Below, in pieces: positions 6,380-8,663 of a stretch of 8,663 nt of DNA. Made by a program: the position numbers and the translations under genes. Origin of the DNA: Candidatus Saccharibacteria bacterium UBA5152 (GTDB lineage Bacteria; Patescibacteriota; Saccharimonadia; Saccharimonadales; UBA4665); contig DHXQ01000007.1 of the NCBI GenBank assembly GCA_002413755.1, forward strand, positions 40,073 through 48,735. Reading direction: 5' to 3'. The notes below the pieces were generated by a model, which saw only the letters and a list, made by a program, of their open reading frames with translations, ran no database searches and had not been told where the DNA came from. Position 1 is the stretch's first letter. Each line of letters begins with the position of its first letter.

Positions 6380-6396
6380 ACCATAAACGTAATGGT
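6380..6396. repeat. Short inverted repeat ACCAT-N7-ATGGT overlapping the -35 region
   Basis: ACCAT at 6380-6384 and ATGGT at 6392-6396 form a perfect 5-base dyad around a 7-base centre. It covers the spacer and expected -35 position of the promoter serving the membrane protein gene, a placement that would suit a dimeric regulator. A 5-base dyad arises often by chance, so the operator reading is weak. Confidence 0.3.
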
Positions 6397-6437
6397 ACTA
6401 ATAATTTCTACAAATCAGTTAAGCCATGAGTACAAAG

Positions 6438-8555
6438 CTAACCTATCATGAGCCGGACATCCGGATAAGTGACGGGCGTAGGGAATATCTGACCACCATC
6501 ACCGTCGAACATTGTTACTGGAATGCTCCACCCTCGATCTGCGTACGTATGCTTAAGGTCAATGTGACTGACCCGCGTTTTACTGATATTATCACCGACT
6601 GCTAGTTGACCTCCCACTTCTAAGGCGTACCAGTGCGCCACCGCATTGAGGACGCTTGGTATTCTGACATGCAGATTAGGCTGTGCGCCCTGTTTCTCGC
6701 GCAAGATACGAAGCTGCTCCGCAACTGGCTTGCCGGTGATAGTTTGGTCAGACCATGATTGCATGAGGCTTAATTCTACGGCCGCATCACCTCTGGTGCG
6801 TGAGATATCACGCGCAGTATAGTGGCTATCTTTGGTAATTGGGTTGTTATCGGTCCGAACAGACCGATACTTTCGTGACGTTCTATGGAAAGCCTTGACG
6901 AGGCTACTGATTTGCTCTGGGTCCGCCACGACATTGGGCGTGGCCAACAAGTTATACCCTAGACCTTGGGAGATTCTGTCGTTGACGATGGTATCGTAGA
7001 CGCCATTCTCCTGCCATTCCTTATCTTTGGCGGCAAATAACTGCTCAAATTCTTTACGGCTAACTGGCGGTTTGTGACGTTTTATAAGACGGCCTAGACC
7101 CCCATTTAGCTGTGCCTCGACAGCACTGTAAGCGTCGTAGGCACTTCTGACTTGTTCCCGGATCATTTCTGGTAGGATCTTAATCAGTTCTGGCTTATCA
7201 CGATCCTGGCGTTTATTACGGACCTCTCTTATTCGCGGATCACGATTATAGCCGAAGCCCTCAATAGTATGGTCGATCTCGTAGAGAAAGCGGACTTCGT
7301 CCAGGCTCAAGCGATGGTCCGGATCGGCAGTTATCAGCTTGTCTATCTTGGTCAGTCGTTTCATATCGGCGGCTTTTTTGACGTACTCTTCGCCGCCGGG
7401 TAAAGCTTTCAGCTTCTCTGATACAACATTGGCCATTTCAGGTTCAAGCTCCTGAGCTGGGTTAATACCACGAACCTCGCCAACCACGTCATCTTTCATG
7501 CGAACTGCGACGCGAGGTACTCTATCAGTGCCATCAGTATCACGTGTATAAAATACGTAGAAGTCGCCGCCTCTAATATGGGCAGCCGCCGTTTCAAAGC
7601 CGGTTGAAGTACACCAATCGAGGCCAAAGCCTTGTAGGTCACCATGCAATTCCCTAGGATCACTACCCTTGAGATACTTCTTCCAGCTGCCCTGAAGTTG
7701 CTCACGCTGTTCAGGCGTAATCATTCCCTCATGGGTTTTGTGGATAGCCTGCACGTATAGCTTTGCGAAGTTACCGCCGCGCAGCGCCTTTTGGAAATCA
7801 GCTTCTTCTTTCGGATCGTCGAAGACGTCTTTGACCGTAAAATCAAGCTTGGGCTGGCCAGTTTCGCCATCAACAACTACAACTCCGTCTTTATCTCTTA
7901 CTTCTTCGCCAAAGCGTGATTTTTTGACCCAGCTGTAAACCTGTGACAATGAGCCGCGGATCAACTCCGGAAATGGAACAGTCGTAAAGTTGCTGCGTTT
8001 CTGGAACTCTTGTTTTTGCTTATCAAGCTTGCCCATCCTGGTAACACTATCGAAAGCGTACGATTTAAACCAGCCGGGATACTCTGCATCACCGCTCGCT
8101 AAATACTCGGCCCATGGCTTCAAGCTATGACGTTGATCATTACTGATAATCCTAGCAGCACCGCTTCGCATTTCAGGAGTGATTTCTATGTTGCCATGGC
8201 CTTCTTCACGGGCAATCCGGCGATCCAGCTCAAAGTAACTGTCAGGTACGTCTTCGGGCTTGATAGCGTGCGCCTCGACTTGCCTGCCGATACTGTCCTG
8301 GTCACCGGTCAGGATACCGTCGTTAACGTAATCTTTGTTCGCGAGGAAGCCTAGGTAGGCCGAGATCTTAGCCGTCGGCTCGTTGGGGATGACATCACCG
8401 CCGACACGAAGATAGCGCGCCACATCCTCGACTTCTTGCGAAGCGTGGAGATTTGGATTACGCTCGTAGAGAAATGAGCTACCATCATCAGGCTGTGGGG
8501 TTTGGATTGTTTCAGGCATTTGTTTTTGTGTTAATTCCTGTATTAACATTAGCAT
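6438..8555 (-). CDS. Large soluble protein of unknown function with PcfJ-like central motif block
   Basis: This protein of up to 705 residues has no signal peptide or membrane segment, so it is probably cytoplasmic. The N-terminal part (about 15-290) is charged and helical. The central block (about 293-390) is the most distinctive: YLKGSD, then LDWCTSTGFETAA with W314 and C315, then GGDFYVFYTRD, VPRVAVRM, GEVRGINPAQELEP. The order (aromatic-Cys motif, Gly-aromatic strand, Pro-led strand, Gly-Glu-Val-Arg-Gly motif) resembles the core of PcfJ-like proteins of plasmids and phages; this is pattern inference and not a database match. Next come IEGFGYNRDPRI (about residue 435), a long charged helical region, and a C-terminal alpha/beta-looking domain (about 620-705). 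The start is uncertain: ATGs at 8555, 8549 and 8519 all lack a well-spaced ribosome binding site. Eighty bases with a separate promoter separate it from the next gene, so membership in the pilus cluster is not implied. Confidence 0.82.
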   Translation of the reverse strand: MLMLIQELTQKQMPETIQTPQPDDGSSFLYERNPNLHASQEVEDVARYLRVGGDVIPNEPTAKISAYLGFLANKDYVNDGILTGDQDSIGRQVEAHAIKPEDVPDSYFELDRRIAREEGHGNIEITPEMRSGAARIISNDQRHSLKPWAEYLASGDAEYPGWFKSYAFDSVTRMGKLDKQKQEFQKRSNFTTVPFPELIRGSLSQVYSWVKKSRFGEEVRDKDGVVVVDGETGQPKLDFTVKDVFDDPKEEADFQKALRGGNFAKLYVQAIHKTHEGMITPEQREQLQGSWKKYLKGSDPRELHGDLQGFGLDWCTSTGFETAAAHIRGGDFYVFYTRDTDGTDRVPRVAVRMKDDVVGEVRGINPAQELEPEMANVVSEKLKALPGGEEYVKKAADMKRLTKIDKLITADPDHRLSLDEVRFLYEIDHTIEGFGYNRDPRIREVRNKRQDRDKPELIKILPEMIREQVRSAYDAYSAVEAQLNGGLGRLIKRHKPPVSRKEFEQLFAAKDKEWQENGVYDTIVNDRISQGLGYNLLATPNVVADPEQISSLVKAFHRTSRKYRSVRTDNNPITKDSHYTARDISRTRGDAAVELSLMQSWSDQTITGKPVAEQLRILREKQGAQPNLHVRIPSVLNAVAHWYALEVGGQLAVGDNISKTRVSHIDLKHTYADRGWSIPVTMFDGDGGQIFPTPVTYPDVRLMIG

Positions 8556-8576
8556 ATTATTGCTAAATATGCAAGA

Positions 8577-8591
8577 TAAGTAAACTACTTA
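8577..8591. repeat. Small inverted repeat at the end of the rightmost gene
   Basis: TAAGTA at 8577-8582 and TACTTA at 8586-8591 form a 6-base perfect dyad around a 3-base loop, beginning on the stop codon of the rightmost gene. It is AT-rich and lacks a following run of T on the minus strand, so it is unlikely to be an effective intrinsic terminator. Confidence 0.3.
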
Positions 8592-8663
8592 GAAAGGTAA
8601 CTTGCCTTTGAGGCTGCCGCTCATCATGGCATCAATAATAGTAAACAGCGCGCGTTGTGCGTC
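8589..8663 (-). CDS. C-terminal end of an unrecognised protein, cut by window edge
   Basis: A frame runs from the right edge for 24 codons to a TAA at 8591-8589. The peptide includes ALFTIIDAMMSGSLKGK and ends in LPF. It looks like an amphipathic helix followed by a short basic tail, and codon choice resembles the other genes. The fragment is too short to name a family. It ends 33 bases before the first possible start of the next gene, so the two could share a transcript. Confidence 0.5.
   Translation of the reverse strand, partial: DAQRALFTIIDAMMSGSLKGKLPF

Noticed and set aside
1..8663. CRISPR arrays, tRNA or rRNA genes, insertion sequences and attachment sites.
   Set aside because: No repeated spacer-like units, cloverleaf signatures, transposase motifs or long terminal repeats were seen by eye on either strand.

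Overview
The window is a single-strand block of genes, all read right to left on the minus strand. Its left half is a type IV pilus (T4P) inner-membrane assembly operon in the order pilM, pilN, pilO, a small membrane protein, pilB. Protein style (short PilM, PilN beginning MIQFNLLP, no PilP or PilQ genes, a large secreted protein beside the pil genes) and moderate base composition fit a Candidate Phyla Radiation bacterium, most likely Candidatus Saccharibacteria or a close Patescibacteria relative. This placement is by recognition only. UGA ends pilO, so the recoded genetic code of Gracilibacteria and Absconditabacteria does not apply here.

Layout in the direction of transcription: (1) 8663-8589, the last 24 codons of an unrecognised gene. 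(2) 8555-6438, a large soluble protein of unknown function with a central tryptophan-cysteine motif block that looks PcfJ-like. (3) 6357-5767, a protein with one membrane segment and a helical extracytoplasmic domain. (4) 5757-3664, a large secreted or membrane-tethered two-domain protein with a proline hinge and 12 cysteines. (5) 3578-2538, pilM. (6) 2534-1857, pilN. (7) 1852-1172, pilO. (8) 1175-924, a small one-pass membrane protein. (9) 905-1, pilB, cut by the window edge before its Walker A motif.

Genes 3 and 4 are 9 bases apart and are probably co-transcribed. Genes 5 to 9 are separated by at most 18 bases or overlap, and are headed by a perfect extended -10 promoter. PilM (cytoplasmic, actin-like fold), PilN and PilO (bitopic membrane proteins) would form the alignment platform on which the PilB ATPase drives pilus extension. 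The small protein sits where PilP is encoded in diderm pilMNOPQ operons. The secreted protein and its membrane partner next door are plausible pilus-associated surface factors, which would matter for an epibiont that must attach to host cells; that role is inference.

The most noteworthy points are the uncharacterised surface protein pair next to the pil operon, the PilP-position small protein, the PcfJ-like cytoplasmic protein, and promoter geometry suggesting that at least two transcription units start as leaderless or nearly leaderless mRNAs. I saw no tRNA, rRNA, CRISPR array, insertion sequence or convincing intrinsic terminator.
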